DNA from: CAILHX01 sp964511385
GTDB lineage: Bacteria; Pseudomonadota; Gammaproteobacteria; Burkholderiales; Methylophilaceae
Assembly (NCBI GenBank): GCA_964511385.1
Contig: CAZEFE010000002.1
Span: 1-64,000, forward strand
Reading direction: 5' to 3'
Length of the DNA stretch: 64,000 nt
Below the pieces are notes generated by a model. That model saw only the letters and a list, made by a program, of their open reading frames with translations. It had not been told where the DNA came from and ran no database searches. This document shows, in pieces, positions 42,912 through 51,600 of this stretch. The stretch's first letter is position 1. Every line of letters starts with the position of its first letter. A program made the translations under genes and the position numbers.

Positions 42912-45209
42912 ATGTTCTTCACTAAAAATTCGTCCGCCGCTCCCGCTCCAAACCAGCGACAAACCGAGAAACCCACCAAGTTGCTGCGCGAAGCCGGCTG
43001 GTTCGCGCGCGTGGTATTCGGCCTGTTCCTGGCCGCCGTCCTGCTGACCTATTACCCTGGCGACCCCGGCTGGTCGCACGACGCCAGTGATAGCCTGGGT
43101 ATCCGCAATTTTGGCGGGTCGTTTGGCGCCTGGGTGGCCGATATTTTGTTATACCTGTTCGGTTTGTCTGCCTGGTGGTGGGTGACGCTGGTATTCATGG
43201 GCGTGTGGTGGGCCTACCAGAAGCTGGAAAGCGAGAGCATTACCGACCGGCCGGTGCTGTTTTACCACTGGTGTGGTTTTGGCTTGCTGGTCCTGGCTTC
43301 GTGCGCCTTGGAAGCATCACATCTGCGCGGTATTTCAGCAGCGCTGCCGCTGGCTCCCGGCGGCATGCTCGGCGCGGTGGTGGATGGTGCCGTGCTGGGT
43401 GCGCTGGGGTTTGCCGGCGGGACGCTGGTCTTGCTGCTACTGTTCGCCGTGGGCTTCAGCCTGTTCACCGGCGCCTCCTGGCTGACGATCGCCGAGTATG
43501 TGGGGGCTGCGCTGGAATGGGCTTATGAATTCGTGCTGAAACAATGGAACGATTGGCAGGACCGCAAGGCCGGGCTGGTGGCCGAGCAGCAGCGCGAAGA
43601 ATATGTGGAAGTCGAGCGCAAGCGGGTGGAGGATCATCCTCCGGTGCATATCGAAGCCCCGGTGCTGGAAGTGCCCAAGAGTGACCGCGTTGAAAAGGAG
43701 CGCCAGTCGCCGTTGTTCGAAACCTTGCCCGATTCACCACTGCCACCGCTACATCTGCTGGATGAGCCGCAAAGCGCGGTGGAAGTACAAAGCCCGGAAA
43801 CGCTGGAGTTCACCTCGCGCCTGATTGAACGCAAGCTGATGGACTTCAATGTCGAAGTCAAAATTACTGCGGCGCTGCCAGGCCCGGTGATCACCCGCTA
43901 TGAATTCGAGCCCGCGGCGGGCGTCAAGGGCAGCCAGATCACCAACTTGTCCAAGGACCTGGCGCGCGCTTTATCCGTCGTCAGTGTGCGCGTGGTGGAA
44001 ACGATCCCCGGCAAAAGCTGCATGGCGCTGGAAATCCCCAATCCCAAACGCCAGACGGTAAGCCTGTCGGAAATTCTGGGCAGCCAGGCGTATGCCGATA
44101 TGAGTTCGCCGTTGACCATGGCGCTGGGCAAGGATATTTCCGGCAACCCGTCGGTGGCGGATCTGGCAAAAATGCCGCATGTGCTGGTGGCGGGAACGAC
44201 CGGCTCGGGCAAGTCGGTGGCAATTAATGCCATGATACTCAGCCTGTTATACAAGGCGGATGCATCCAAGGTGCGCCTGATCCTGGTGGACCCGAAAATG
44301 CTGGAACTGTCGGTGTACGAAGGCATCCCGCACCTGCTGGCTCCCGTGGTCACGGATATGCGCCAGGCCGCCAATGCGCTCAACTGGTGCGTGGCGGAAA
44401 TGGACAAACGCTACCGCCTGATGGCGACATTTGGCGTGCGCAACCTGGCCGGCTTCAACCAGAAGCTCAAGGAAGCGCAAAAAGAAGGCAAGCCGCTGAC
44501 CAATCCGTTTTCGCTGACGCCGGATGCGCCCGAACCGCTGGAGGAACTGCCGCTGATCGTGGTGGTGATCGACGAATTGGCCGACATGATGATGGTGGTC
44601 GGCAAGAAAGTGGAGGAACTGATTGCTCGCCTGGCGCAAAAAGCGCGCGCTTCCGGCATCCACTTGATCCTGGCCACCCAGCGCCCTTCGGTGGACGTGA
44701 TTACCGGGCTGATCAAGGCCAACATCCCGACACGTATTGCGTTCCAGGTTTCCAGCAAAATCGATTCGCGCACCATCCTCGACCACATGGGCGCAGAAGC
44801 CCTGCTGGGGCAGGGCGATATGCTGTACCAGCCGCCCGGTTCCGGCTATCCGTTGCGGGTGCATGGTGCATTCGTGTCGGACAGCGAAGTCCACCGCGTA
44901 GTGGAATACCTGAAAGCGCAGGGCGGCGAACCGAATTACATCGAAGGTATCCTCAGCGGCGCGGAAGAAGGCGCTGAAGGCGGGCTGGCCGGTGAAGATG
45001 GTGGTGGTGGCGAAGCCGACCCGCTGTACGATGAAGCGGTGGCGCTTGTCCTCAAGTCGCGCCGGGCATCGATCTCCTCGGTGCAGCGCCAGTTGCGGAT
45101 AGGCTACAACCGGGCGGCGCGCCTGATCGAAGACATGGAGCGCGCCGGATTGGTGTCGCCCATGCAGTCCAATGGAAATCGTGAAATATTGGTGGCTCCC
45201 AGTGAATAA
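42912..45209 (+). CDS. ftsK: DNA translocase FtsK
   Basis: 765 aa. Several membrane segments in residues ~30-185 (WFARVVFGLFLAAVLLTYYPGD, and others), a short charged linker with no long Pro/Gln-rich stretch, alpha-beta motor domain with Walker A (AGTTGSGKS, about 427-435), Walker B in LIVVVIDELADMM, and a C-terminal gamma winged helix (ISSVQRQLRIGYNRAARLIEDME) that reads KOPS. Coordinates dimer resolution with septation. ATG 42912 begins near the basic N-terminus; the upstream in-frame codon at 42855 is less likely. Overlaps lolA. Confidence 0.96.
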   Translation: MFFTKNSSAAPAPNQRQTEKPTKLLREAGWFARVVFGLFLAAVLLTYYPGDPGWSHDASDSLGIRNFGGSFGAWVADILLYLFGLSAWWWVTLVFMGVWWAYQKLESESITDRPVLFYHWCGFGLLVLASCALEASHLRGISAALPLAPGGMLGAVVDGAVLGALGFAGGTLVLLLLFAVGFSLFTGASWLTIAEYVGAALEWAYEFVLKQWNDWQDRKAGLVAEQQREEYVEVERKRVEDHPPVHIEAPVLEVPKSDRVEKERQSPLFETLPDSPLPPLHLLDEPQSAVEVQSPETLEFTSRLIERKLMDFNVEVKITAALPGPVITRYEFEPAAGVKGSQITNLSKDLARALSVVSVRVVETIPGKSCMALEIPNPKRQTVSLSEILGSQAYADMSSPLTMALGKDISGNPSVADLAKMPHVLVAGTTGSGKSVAINAMILSLLYKADASKVRLILVDPKMLELSVYEGIPHLLAPVVTDMRQAANALNWCVAEMDKRYRLMATFGVRNLAGFNQKLKEAQKEGKPLTNPFSLTPDAPEPLEELPLIVVVIDELADMMMVVGKKVEELIARLAQKARASGIHLILATQRPSVDVITGLIKANIPTRIAFQVSSKIDSRTILDHMGAEALLGQGDMLYQPPGSGYPLRVHGAFVSDSEVHRVVEYLKAQGGEPNYIEGILSGAEEGAEGGLAGEDGGGGEADPLYDEAVALVLKSRRASISSVQRQLRIGYNRAARLIEDMERAGLVSPMQSNGNREILVAPSE

Positions 45210-45819
45210 ATTGTTCAAATTGGCGCTAGGCGCGCTGTTTTTGTTGCCGATGCTGGCAAACGCCGAACCGGTGCAGCGGCTGAAAGCGTTTTACCAATCC
45301 ACGCCGGCGATGAAGGCACAGTTCAAGCAGACCGTGCTGGATCGGCACGGGCGCAAGGTGCAGGAAGTCAGCGGCGCCATGCAATTGCTGCGGCCGGGGA
45401 AGTTTCGCTGGGATTACCGCAAACCTTATGTGCAGTTGATTGTCGGTGATGGCTCCAAAGTCTGGTTATACGATCCGGACCTGAATCAGGTGACCGTGCG
45501 CACCATGGACAATGTGCTGGGTTCCAGCCCGGCAGCGCTGCTGGCGGGGAACCTCGATGTGGAAAAAGTATTCGACCTGAAAGACGCCGGGGATGCGCAT
45601 GGCCTGGAATGGGTGGAAGCAACACCCAAAGACAGCGATGGCGGCTTTGATCATGTGCTGCTGGGGTTCAAGGGCGATCAGTTAACCGAGATGGAACTGC
45701 ATGACAATTTCGGCCAGACCACGGTGATCGAGTTTTCCGGCCTGGAACGCAATCCCAAGTTCACCTCGCGGACCTTCCATTTTGTCCCGCCGGCTGGCGC
45801 CGATGTGGTGGGAGAGTAG
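45202..45819 (+). CDS. lolA: Outer-membrane lipoprotein carrier protein LolA
   Basis: 205 aa from GTG 45202. A clean signal peptide (MNKLFKLALGALFLLPMLANA) is followed by the half-barrel with VQRLKAFYQSTPAMKAQFKQ, SGAMQLLRPGKFRWDYRKP and VWLYDPDLNQVTVR. Carries lipoproteins from LolCDE to LolB across the periplasm. GTG overlaps the ftsK stop; an ATG at 45172 in the same frame would add 10 residues before the basic n-region, so GTG is preferred. Confidence 0.93.
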   Translation: MNKLFKLALGALFLLPMLANAEPVQRLKAFYQSTPAMKAQFKQTVLDRHGRKVQEVSGAMQLLRPGKFRWDYRKPYVQLIVGDGSKVWLYDPDLNQVTVRTMDNVLGSSPAALLAGNLDVEKVFDLKDAGDAHGLEWVEATPKDSDGGFDHVLLGFKGDQLTEMELHDNFGQTTVIEFSGLERNPKFTSRTFHFVPPAGADVVGE

Positions 45820-45831
45820 CGTTTCTCGGCA

Positions 45832-47136
45832 ATGAGCGACCTGTTTGCCCCGGCAGCCCCCCACGCCCCGCTGGCGGAACGCCTGCGTCCGCGCACGCTG
45901 GACGACGTGGTGGGGCAGAGCCATCTGCTGGGCGAAGGCAAGCCGCTGCGCCTGGCGTTCGTCTCCGGCAAGCTGCCGTCGATGATCCTGTGGGGGCCGC
46001 CCGGCGTGGGCAAAACCACGCTGGCGCGGCTGGTGGCCGGGGCAGTGGATGCCGAGTTTATTCCGCTTTCCGCCGTATTGTGCGGGGTAAAAGACATCCG
46101 TGAAGCGGTGGAGCGCGCCGAGATGATGCTGCAGCAATCCGGCCGCCGCACCATCATGTTCGTGGATGAGGTGCACCGTTTCAACAAAAGCCAGCAGGAT
46201 GCGTTCCTGCCGTTTGTCGAAAGCGGCTTGCTCACTTTCATCGGCGCCACCACCGAAAACCCCTCGTTTGAAGTTAACTCCGCCTTGCTCAGCCGCGCGC
46301 AGGTGTTCGTGCTGCAGCCGCTGTCCGCCGATGAGTTGGGCGTCCTGTTCGACCGCGCATTTGCGCTGGAGCCGGGATTAAGCGCGGATGCGCAGGTTAA
46401 GGAGCAGGTGCTGGCCTATGCCGATGGCGATGCGCGCCGGCTGCTGAATTTCCTAGAGCAGTTGCTGAACGCCGCACAGTCGGCGGGTATCAGCCTGATC
46501 GACAGCACCTTCCTGGAAAGCACGCTGGCATCCAAGCTGCGCCGGTTTGACAAGGGCGGCGATGCGTTCTACGACCAGATTTCCGCGCTGCACAAGTCGG
46601 TGCGCGGTTCCAATCCCGATGCCGCGCTGTACTGGTTCCTGCGCATGCTGGATGGTGGCGCCGACCCGCTGTACCTCGGGCGGCGCATCGTGCGCATGGC
46701 GATCGAGGACATCGGCTTGGCCGATCCCAGGGCGCAGACCATGGCGGTGGAAGCCTGTGAAATCTACGAACGGCTGGGCTCGCCGGAAGGCGAACTGGCG
46801 CTGTCCAATGCGGTGATCTACCTGGCGGTGGCCGCCAAGAGCAACGCGGCCTACATGGCTTACAACAAGATGAAAGCATTTGTGGCGCAGGACCAGTCAC
46901 GCCCGGTGCCGGTGCATTTGCGCAATGCGCCGACCAAACTGATGAAGAACCTCGGCTATGGCAAGGAATACCGCTATGCCCACGACGAGCCGGAAGCCTA
47001 TGCTGCCGGTGAAACCTATTTCCCCGACAACATGACGCCGCCGAAATTTTACGAGCCCACACCGCGTGGGCTGGAAGGTAAAATAGGCGAAAAGCTGGCG
47101 CATTTGCGCGAGTTGGACCGTAAATCCAGAAAATAA
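45832..47136 (+). CDS. rarA: Replication-associated recombination protein RarA (MgsA)
   Basis: 434 aa. AAA+ clamp-loader-like ATPase with Walker A GPPGVGKT (residues 55-62), Walker B FVDEVHRFNKSQQD, sensor 1 IGATTENPSFEVN and the MgsA C-terminal domain (FYDQISALHKSVRGSNPDAALYW). Acts at stalled forks. Starts 13 bases after lolA; conserved neighbour order lolA-rarA-serS. Confidence 0.96.
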   Translation: MSDLFAPAAPHAPLAERLRPRTLDDVVGQSHLLGEGKPLRLAFVSGKLPSMILWGPPGVGKTTLARLVAGAVDAEFIPLSAVLCGVKDIREAVERAEMMLQQSGRRTIMFVDEVHRFNKSQQDAFLPFVESGLLTFIGATTENPSFEVNSALLSRAQVFVLQPLSADELGVLFDRAFALEPGLSADAQVKEQVLAYADGDARRLLNFLEQLLNAAQSAGISLIDSTFLESTLASKLRRFDKGGDAFYDQISALHKSVRGSNPDAALYWFLRMLDGGADPLYLGRRIVRMAIEDIGLADPRAQTMAVEACEIYERLGSPEGELALSNAVIYLAVAAKSNAAYMAYNKMKAFVAQDQSRPVPVHLRNAPTKLMKNLGYGKEYRYAHDEPEAYAAGETYFPDNMTPPKFYEPTPRGLEGKIGEKLAHLRELDRKSRK

Positions 47137-47162
47137 CCCGTTATCACAGACCGGAGTCTCAA

Positions 47163-48437
47163 TTGCTTGATATTCAACTACTCAGAAACGACCTGGAAGC
47201 TGTTGCGCAACGCCTGGCCAGCCGTAATTTCGTGCTGGATACAGCCGCATTCGCCGCGCTGGAAGCCGAGCGCAAGGCAGCGCAAACCCGCACCCAGGAG
47301 TTGCAGGCCAAGCGCAATGCCACCTCCAAGCAGATCGGCATTGCCAAATCCAAGGGCGAGGATGCTTCCGCGATTCTGGCGGAAGTTGCCACGCTGGGTG
47401 ACGAACTCAAGGCCGCGGAAGAAAAGCTGGTGGTGATCCAGTCGCAGATGCAAAGCCTGCTGCTGAATGTGCCCAATCTGCCGCATGACAGCGTGCCGGT
47501 GGGCAAGTCGGAAGAAAGCAATGTCGAAGTGAGGCGCGTCGGCCAGCCCAGGGTGTTTGATTTTGAAGTGAAAGACCATGTGGATGTAGGCAATGCGCTG
47601 GGTCTGGACTTCGACACCGGCGCCAAGCTCTCCGGCGCACGCTTTACCCTGATGCGCGGCCAGATTGCCAAATTGCACCGCGCGCTGGCGCAGTTCATGC
47701 TGGATACGCAAACCGAGCAGCATGGGTACACCGAATGTTATACGCCGTACATGGTGAATGCTGAAACGCTGCTGGGTACCGGCCAGCTACCCAAGTTCGA
47801 GGAAGACCTGTTCTCGCTGGCGCATAACGACAGCAAGCTGTACCTGATACCCACTTCCGAAGTGACGCTGACCAACACCGTGCGCGACGAAATCGTGCCG
47901 CTGGATGCACTGCCGATCAAACTCACCGCACACACCCCGTGTTTCCGTTCCGAGGCCGGCTCTTATGGCCGCGACACGCGCGGCATGATCCGCCAGCACC
48001 AGTTCGACAAGGTGGAAATGGTGCAGATTGTGCATCCGGACAAGAGCTACGAGGCGCTGGAGGAAATGGTGGGGCATGCTGAAGCCATCCTGCAAAAACT
48101 CGGTCTGCCGTATCGCGTGGTTTCGCTGTGCACGGGCGACATGGGCTTCGGTGCCGCCAAGACGTACGACCTGGAAGTCTGGCTGCCGGCACAGAACACT
48201 TATCGCGAAATTTCCTCGGTCTCCAACTGCGAGGCATTCCAGGCACGCCGCATGCAGGCACGCTATCGCAACGAGGCCGGCAAGCCGGAACTGCTGCATA
48301 CGCTGAACGGTTCCGGCCTGGCGGTGGGGCGCACGCTGGTGGCGGTGCTGGAAAATTACCAGAACGCTGATGGCAGCGTGACTGTGCCGGAAGTGCTGCG
48401 TAGTTATATCAGGCAAGACAAACTCCTGCCGGAGTAA
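47163..48437 (+). CDS. serS: Seryl-tRNA synthetase
   Basis: 424 aa. N-terminal antiparallel coiled coil (residues ~25-105), class II catalytic domain with motif 2 FRSEAGSYGRDTRGMIRQHQF-like stretch (about 255-277) and motif 3 GSGLAVGRTLVAVLENYQ. Starts with TTG (47163) giving LDIQLLRNDLEAV, the standard SerS N-terminus, with GGAG upstream; no ATG fits better. Charges tRNA-Ser, one isoacceptor of which is encoded at 50921. Confidence 0.95.
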   Translation: MLDIQLLRNDLEAVAQRLASRNFVLDTAAFAALEAERKAAQTRTQELQAKRNATSKQIGIAKSKGEDASAILAEVATLGDELKAAEEKLVVIQSQMQSLLLNVPNLPHDSVPVGKSEESNVEVRRVGQPRVFDFEVKDHVDVGNALGLDFDTGAKLSGARFTLMRGQIAKLHRALAQFMLDTQTEQHGYTECYTPYMVNAETLLGTGQLPKFEEDLFSLAHNDSKLYLIPTSEVTLTNTVRDEIVPLDALPIKLTAHTPCFRSEAGSYGRDTRGMIRQHQFDKVEMVQIVHPDKSYEALEEMVGHAEAILQKLGLPYRVVSLCTGDMGFGAAKTYDLEVWLPAQNTYREISSVSNCEAFQARRMQARYRNEAGKPELLHTLNGSGLAVGRTLVAVLENYQNADGSVTVPEVLRSYIRQDKLLPE

Positions 48438-48439
48438 TC

Positions 48440-49258
48440 GTGGCGATAGATTTCACCAGATTGTTGGGCATCAGCGGCGTTGGCTCCCATGAGCGGCCGC
48501 AAGCCATATTCTGGGGACGCCGGCTGGAATGGCCGGTATTGCTGGTGGCGTTGTTTATTCCGCTGGAGTGGTATCTTGAAGAAACCGGCGCGGTGTCGGT
48601 TGCCACCGCACGCTATTTCGACTGGTCGATCTGGCTGCTGTTTTTGTTCGAAACGACGCTGCTGACGGCGCTGGTGCAGGACAAGTGGCATTACCTGATC
48701 ACCAACTGGATGAATCTGGTCATTATTGTTGCCGGGGTTCCGCTGGAGTGGGTGAACTCGCCGATTGTAGGGGCGTTGCGCAATTTGCGGCTGGTGCTGA
48801 TGCTCTACCTGCTGGCCAAGCTTTCACGAAGGTTGCGCCAGTTTCTCGCCAATGGCCAGGTAGGGTCGATATTGCTCATCTCCCTGACCGTGGTTGTTCT
48901 GGCCGGTGTCATCGTGACGCGGCTGGACCCTTCAATGGGGTCGGTGTGGGATGGCATGTGGTGGGCGTGGGTAACGCTGTCGCATACCGGTTACGGCGAC
49001 ATTGTCCCCAAGACCGGTGCCGGCAGATTTTTCGGGGCTATGCTGATTTTTATCGGTATCGTGCTGGTTTCCCTGATGACGGCGCATCTCTCGGTTTTCC
49101 TGATCGGCAGTGAAGTGGAAAAAGTTGAGAGCGAAATGGAAAAAGTCGAGAAAGAAGAAAAAGTAGAGGAAAAAGTGCTGCGGGATGTCGCCGCACGCCT
49201 GGAACGCATCGAGAAACTGCTGGAGCAGCGCGAACCTAAGGAGACGCTGAATAAATGA
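48440..49258 (+). CDS. Voltage-gated-type K+ channel-like protein
   Basis: 272 aa, GTG start directly after serS (GGAG upstream). Six membrane segments: S1-S4 at ~33-135 with Arg/Lys-bearing S4-like helix (ALRNLRLVLMLYLLAKLSRR), pore helix and filter near 174-190, S6 at ~198-222. The filter reads SHTGYGD (181-187), so the canonical TVGYG is HTGYG. A C-terminal coiled coil (EVEKVESEMEKVEKEEKVEE, then DVAARLERIEKLLEQ) likely drives tetramer assembly. The coding 3' end lies in the palindromic element at 49237-49384. Confidence 0.87.
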   Translation: MAIDFTRLLGISGVGSHERPQAIFWGRRLEWPVLLVALFIPLEWYLEETGAVSVATARYFDWSIWLLFLFETTLLTALVQDKWHYLITNWMNLVIIVAGVPLEWVNSPIVGALRNLRLVLMLYLLAKLSRRLRQFLANGQVGSILLISLTVVVLAGVIVTRLDPSMGSVWDGMWWAWVTLSHTGYGDIVPKTGAGRFFGAMLIFIGIVLVSLMTAHLSVFLIGSEVEKVESEMEKVEKEEKVEEKVLRDVAARLERIEKLLEQREPKETLNK

Positions 49259-49384
49259 GCGAGCGGGATGAAGTGCAAGGCGCACGGCGCGCAGACCACG
49301 AGACATATCTATTAGATAGGCGAGTGGGCGAGCACCGCGCAACGCAGCAATTCGCCCGCGCAGTCATTTTTCAGCGTCTCCTTA
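49237..49384. repeat. Palindromic element spanning the convergent channel/mltF 3' ends
   Basis: Terminal inverted repeats TAAGGAGACGCTGAATAAAT... (49237-49258) and its complement at 49364-49384 match over ~21 positions with one base inserted. The centre ACATATCTATTAGATAG is also near-palindromic, and GC-rich inner arms pair partially. Total ~148 bp. The left arm contains the TGA of the channel gene and the right arm the stop of mltF, so it supplies the last codons of both. It may act as a bidirectional terminator. Internal words CAAGGCGC and GCAACGC, ~60 bases apart, recall the internal part of the 143-bp elements. Confidence 0.75.
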
Positions 49385-50812
49385 AGGCGTAGCGGTGGCC
49401 CGGCTGCCCACCCAGGCCAAGTTGAATTTCGGCAGGGTTGACGGCCGCGGCGGCGGGATCAGTTTGTCTTCGTATTTTTCCAGAATCTTGTGGTAGGTCC
49501 GGATCGACTCCACAAAAATCACTGCCGCGCCGCCACGGGCAAAACCGAATTTCAAGTTTGAGTAATGCTCGTACTGATTAAGTAGCGGCAGGGTTTTCTT
49601 CACGTCGGCCCAGGCATCGGGATTCAGTTTCATCCGTTGCGCCAGCACGCGCGCATCCTCCAGATGGGCCAGCCCGACATTGTAGGATGCCAACGCCAGC
49701 CAGGTGCGATCAGGTTCCGGAATGCGGTCCGGCAAGGCGTCTTTCAGCAGCAGCAGGTATTTTGCCCCGGCCATGATGCTCTGGTTGGGGTCCAGCCGAT
49801 TGGTCACGCCCATTTTGTCGGCGGTTTCCTCCGTCAGCATCATCAGTCCGCGCACATTGGTGGGTGACGTGTTGTAGGTATCCCAATGGGATTCCTGGTA
49901 GCTGAGTGCGGCCAGCAGTCGCCAATCGAGGCTGGTGGAAGCCTGTGCCTGTTTCATCAGCCGGACGTATTGCGGCAGTACGGTGCGCATGCGCAGCAGA
50001 AAACCGGTGACATCCATGGTGTTCAGGCGTTCGGAATGGCCATAGTAGCGGTCCTGCAGGTTGCGCAGCGTGCCGTCCTTCTGGATGCGCTCGAAAAAAG
50101 CCGTCGCCTTCTGGTAAAGCCAGGCGTCGCTGTCCTTGGGGAATGCCCAGGCCAGCTTGCGCGGCTGGCCGAAATTGAAGGCGACGTTCAGGTTGGGGTA
50201 GTAGTTCTGTACCATGGATACCATGTGGGAATCGGCAATGGTTGCATCCAGCGTGCCTTCTGCCACCTTTTCCAGCAACTCGTCGGCGCCGGTTCTCTTG
50301 GGCTCCAGCCAATGCAGTCCGGGCATATCCACCGCCAGTTCCGCCAGGCGTTCGGCATCACTGCTGCCGCTGGGAACCTGCACCTGCTTGCCTAGCAGAT
50401 CGCTTACTTTTTTCGGGTTGAAGTCTTTTTCCTGGTTCACCACCACCTGCGGTTGTACCTGCTGGTAGGCCGGCCCAAAGCGCACCAGGTGTTCGCGGAT
50501 ATGCGTGATGTCCAAAGCGGCGGCGGCAACATGCGCCTTGCCTTTGAGCAGCGTGGGGATCACTTCGCCTACGCCGTTGACCACCACGAACTTCACCTTG
50601 AAATCCGCTCCCAGCTCCTGCACGAACAGCTTGGCAAGGTCGTATTCCAGCCCGGCAAAATCATTGCTGCCATTGACGTAATAAGTGGTGGGGCTGTTAT
50701 AGGTGACAACCACGATTTCGTGGCTTTGGCGGGGCGCAGGTAATGGCTTGGGAGCTTTGCTGCAAGCCGTTGCCAGCCAAACGAACAGCAGTAGAAAGGG
50801 CAGGCGTTTCAT
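49382..50812 (-). CDS. mltF: Membrane-bound lytic murein transglycosylase F
   Basis: 476 aa lipoprotein (lipobox LATAC, Cys17). Family-3 solute-binding-like regulatory domain at ~30-265 (VVTYNSPTTYYVNG, GLEYDLAKLF, LDATIADSHMVSM), then SLT domain with catalytic Glu307 in SYQESHWDTYNTSPTNVRGLMML. Cleaves peptidoglycan glycan strands to 1,6-anhydro ends, the substrates recycled through NagZ. The stop lies in the palindromic element shared with the channel gene. Confidence 0.95.
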   Translation of the reverse strand: MKRLPFLLLFVWLATACSKAPKPLPAPRQSHEIVVVTYNSPTTYYVNGSNDFAGLEYDLAKLFVQELGADFKVKFVVVNGVGEVIPTLLKGKAHVAAAALDITHIREHLVRFGPAYQQVQPQVVVNQEKDFNPKKVSDLLGKQVQVPSGSSDAERLAELAVDMPGLHWLEPKRTGADELLEKVAEGTLDATIADSHMVSMVQNYYPNLNVAFNFGQPRKLAWAFPKDSDAWLYQKATAFFERIQKDGTLRNLQDRYYGHSERLNTMDVTGFLLRMRTVLPQYVRLMKQAQASTSLDWRLLAALSYQESHWDTYNTSPTNVRGLMMLTEETADKMGVTNRLDPNQSIMAGAKYLLLLKDALPDRIPEPDRTWLALASYNVGLAHLEDARVLAQRMKLNPDAWADVKKTLPLLNQYEHYSNLKFGFARGGAAVIFVESIRTYHKILEKYEDKLIPPPRPSTLPKFNLAWVGSRATATP

Positions 50813-50881
50813 TCTGGCAGTTTCAACAACTTCTGTCTTTTTGTCCAGCCATAAGGCAAGACTTGCCCTGCCGGCTCGTGC

Positions 50882-50894
50882 TAGAATGCGCGCC
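50882..50894 (+). promoter_or_regulatory. Putative -10 and GC-rich discriminator of the tRNA-Ser gene
   Basis: TAGAAT (50882-50887) followed by GCGCGCC, the GC-rich discriminator usual for stringently controlled stable-RNA promoters. The -35 is not clear (TTGCCC at 50863 gives a 13-base spacer only). Confidence 0.35.
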
Positions 50895-50920
50895 TCGACA
50901 AAACCTTGTTTTGCTCACCA

Positions 50921-51011
50921 GGAGAGGTGGCAGAGTGGTCGAATGCGCCGGACTCGAAATCCGGTATAGCGGTCTCCGTTATCGAGGGTTCGAATCCCTC
51001 CCTCTCCGCCA
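50921..51011 (+). tRNA. tRNA-Ser (anticodon CGA)
   Basis: 91 nt including encoded CCA. Acceptor stem GGAGAGG/CCTCTCC with discriminator G, anticodon stem CCGGA/TCCGG around loop CTCGAAA (anticodon CGA, reads UCG), a long class II variable arm (AGCGGTCTCCGTTATC region) and T arm GGGTTCGAATCCC. The 3' 33 bases overlap the antisense msrQ reading frame. Confidence 0.97.
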
Positions 51012-51593
51012 AATCAAGCGCACCCCCAGCAGCATCGCCAGTATCACCGCATAAATCACCGGTTGCGTGATGTCTTTTTTGACCAGCCAGAAGTAGTGCA
51101 GCACGCCGAGCAAGGCTATCGGGTACACCAGGTAGTGCAACTTTTGCCAGTTGCGACCGAGTCGCTTCATCATGGCGTTGGTGGAGGTGGCTGCCAGCGG
51201 AATCAGCAGGACGAACGCCGAAAACCCGGCGAGGATGAACGGGTGTTTGACGATGTCCTTGCTGATAGCGGCAACATCAAACCATTGATCCAGCCAGACG
51301 TAGGATGCCATGTGCAGCAGGGCATAAAAAAACGCATACAGGCCGAGCATGCGCCGCAGTTGTACCAGCCAGTTGGCACCGGTGAGTTTGCGTAGCGGGG
51401 TGATGCTTAACGTCACCAGCAGGAAGGTGAGCGCCCAGGTGCCGTTGGAACGGATCACGAATTCGATGGGATTCGCACCCAGGCCATCGCTCAACCCCAG
51501 TACCACCAGCCGTACCAGGGGAAGCAGGGCGGCGGCGAACAGGACCGCTTTAACGCGGGAGACGGCGTTTCTGGATAACTGGTTGAATGGCAT
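50979..51593 (-). CDS. msrQ: MsrQ, haem-binding membrane subunit of the MsrPQ system
   Basis: 204 aa, about six membrane helices. Ferric-reductase-like core with GTWALTFLLVTLSITPLR, RMLGLYAFFYALLHMASYVW (haem His) and NWQKLHYLVYPIALLGVLHYFW. Passes electrons from the respiratory chain to MsrP. ATG 51593 lies 7 bases after the msrP stop; the longer reading from 51656 overlaps msrP. The last 11 codons (RRGRDSNPR and neighbours) are antisense to tRNA-Ser and the TAA is in its variable arm. Confidence 0.92.
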   Translation of the reverse strand: MPFNQLSRNAVSRVKAVLFAAALLPLVRLVVLGLSDGLGANPIEFVIRSNGTWALTFLLVTLSITPLRKLTGANWLVQLRRMLGLYAFFYALLHMASYVWLDQWFDVAAISKDIVKHPFILAGFSAFVLLIPLAATSTNAMMKRLGRNWQKLHYLVYPIALLGVLHYFWLVKKDITQPVIYAVILAMLLGVRLIWRRGRDSNPR

Positions 51594-51600
51594 AAATAAA

